Positions 11,719 to 11,771 of a DNA stretch of 11,771 bases are shown here, piece after piece. The stretch comes from Microvirga mediterraneensis (GTDB lineage Bacteria; Pseudomonadota; Alphaproteobacteria; Rhizobiales; Beijerinckiaceae). Numbering within the stretch: the stretch's first letter is position 1; every line of letters starts with the position of its first letter. The stretch is from positions 1-11,771 of the forward strand of contig NZ_JACDXJ010000005.1 of the NCBI RefSeq assembly GCF_013520865.1. The letters run 5' to 3'. The translations under genes and the position numbers were made by a program. The notes under the pieces were generated by a model, which ran no database searches, had not been told where the DNA came from, and was given only the letters and a program-made list of their open reading frames with translations.

Positions 11719-11771
11719 GTGTTATCTTTTCATTCGAGCGAGCATGTCCCTGCGGCTCGCCGTCGACGGCG
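11645..11771. repeat. Terminal direct repeat, right copy (circle overlap)
   Basis: This is the second copy of the 127 bases found at the start of the window. It holds the first 74 coding bases of the minus-strand receiver gene plus 53 bases upstream of it. Joining the two copies gives a unit of 11,644 bp, and the receiver gene and the PRC-barrel gene then become divergent neighbours. Confidence 0.9.

Noticed and set aside
1..11771. CRISPR arrays, tRNA or rRNA genes, insertion sequences
   Set aside because: No regularly spaced identical repeats, no rRNA-like segments, no cloverleaf I could support and no transposase motifs were seen. The search was by eye, so a tRNA scan would be worth running.

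Overview
The window looks like one complete small circular replicon rather than a chromosome piece. Its first 127 bases are repeated exactly as its last 127 bases (1-127 = 11645-11771), as expected when an assembler opens a circle with a k-mer overlap. The non-redundant unit would be 11,644 bp. High GC, alphaproteobacterial-style genes (an HWE histidine kinase with stand-alone receivers, a DUF6894-like protein, a PRC-barrel exoprotein, an EcfG-like promoter) and several GTG/TTG starts suggest a Hyphomicrobiales host, plausibly Methylobacteriaceae. The taxon is inferred, not shown.

Layout. (1) 1-650: a secreted PRC-barrel protein, divergent from a receiver gene across the circle junction and closed by a strong terminator. 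(2) 682-1835, minus strand: an HTH/coiled-coil DNA-binding protein and a ParE/RelE-type toxin-antitoxin pair under a 30-bp palindrome. (3) 1891-5954: a mobilization region with the layout of the RP4/IncP Tra1 core. A traK/traL/traM-like operon runs left and a traJ(mobC)-traI(relaxase) operon runs right, and the gap between them holds a candidate nic matching the IncP-type consensus. No type IV secretion or coupling-protein genes are present, so the element would be mobilizable only with a helper. (4) 5985-8133: a hairpin cluster, then a 663-aa protein with rolling-circle Rep (HUH) motifs on the minus strand. (5) 8134-8919: non-coding DNA with hairpins and direct repeats, a 34-aa single-TM protein and a DUF6894-like gene. 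(6) 9012-11718: a signalling cassette of an unusual histidine kinase with a ParD-type ribbon-helix-helix domain at its N-terminus, two single-domain receivers and a small coiled-coil protein.

Together these read as a rolling-circle, mobilizable plasmid. Its backbone is Rep, mob genes and toxin-antitoxin; its cargo is a stress-signalling set without a classical DNA-binding response regulator. The most unusual item is the ParD-PAS-PAS-HWE kinase, which has a 21-bp imperfect inverted repeat directly upstream and could in principle couple phosphotransfer to DNA binding.
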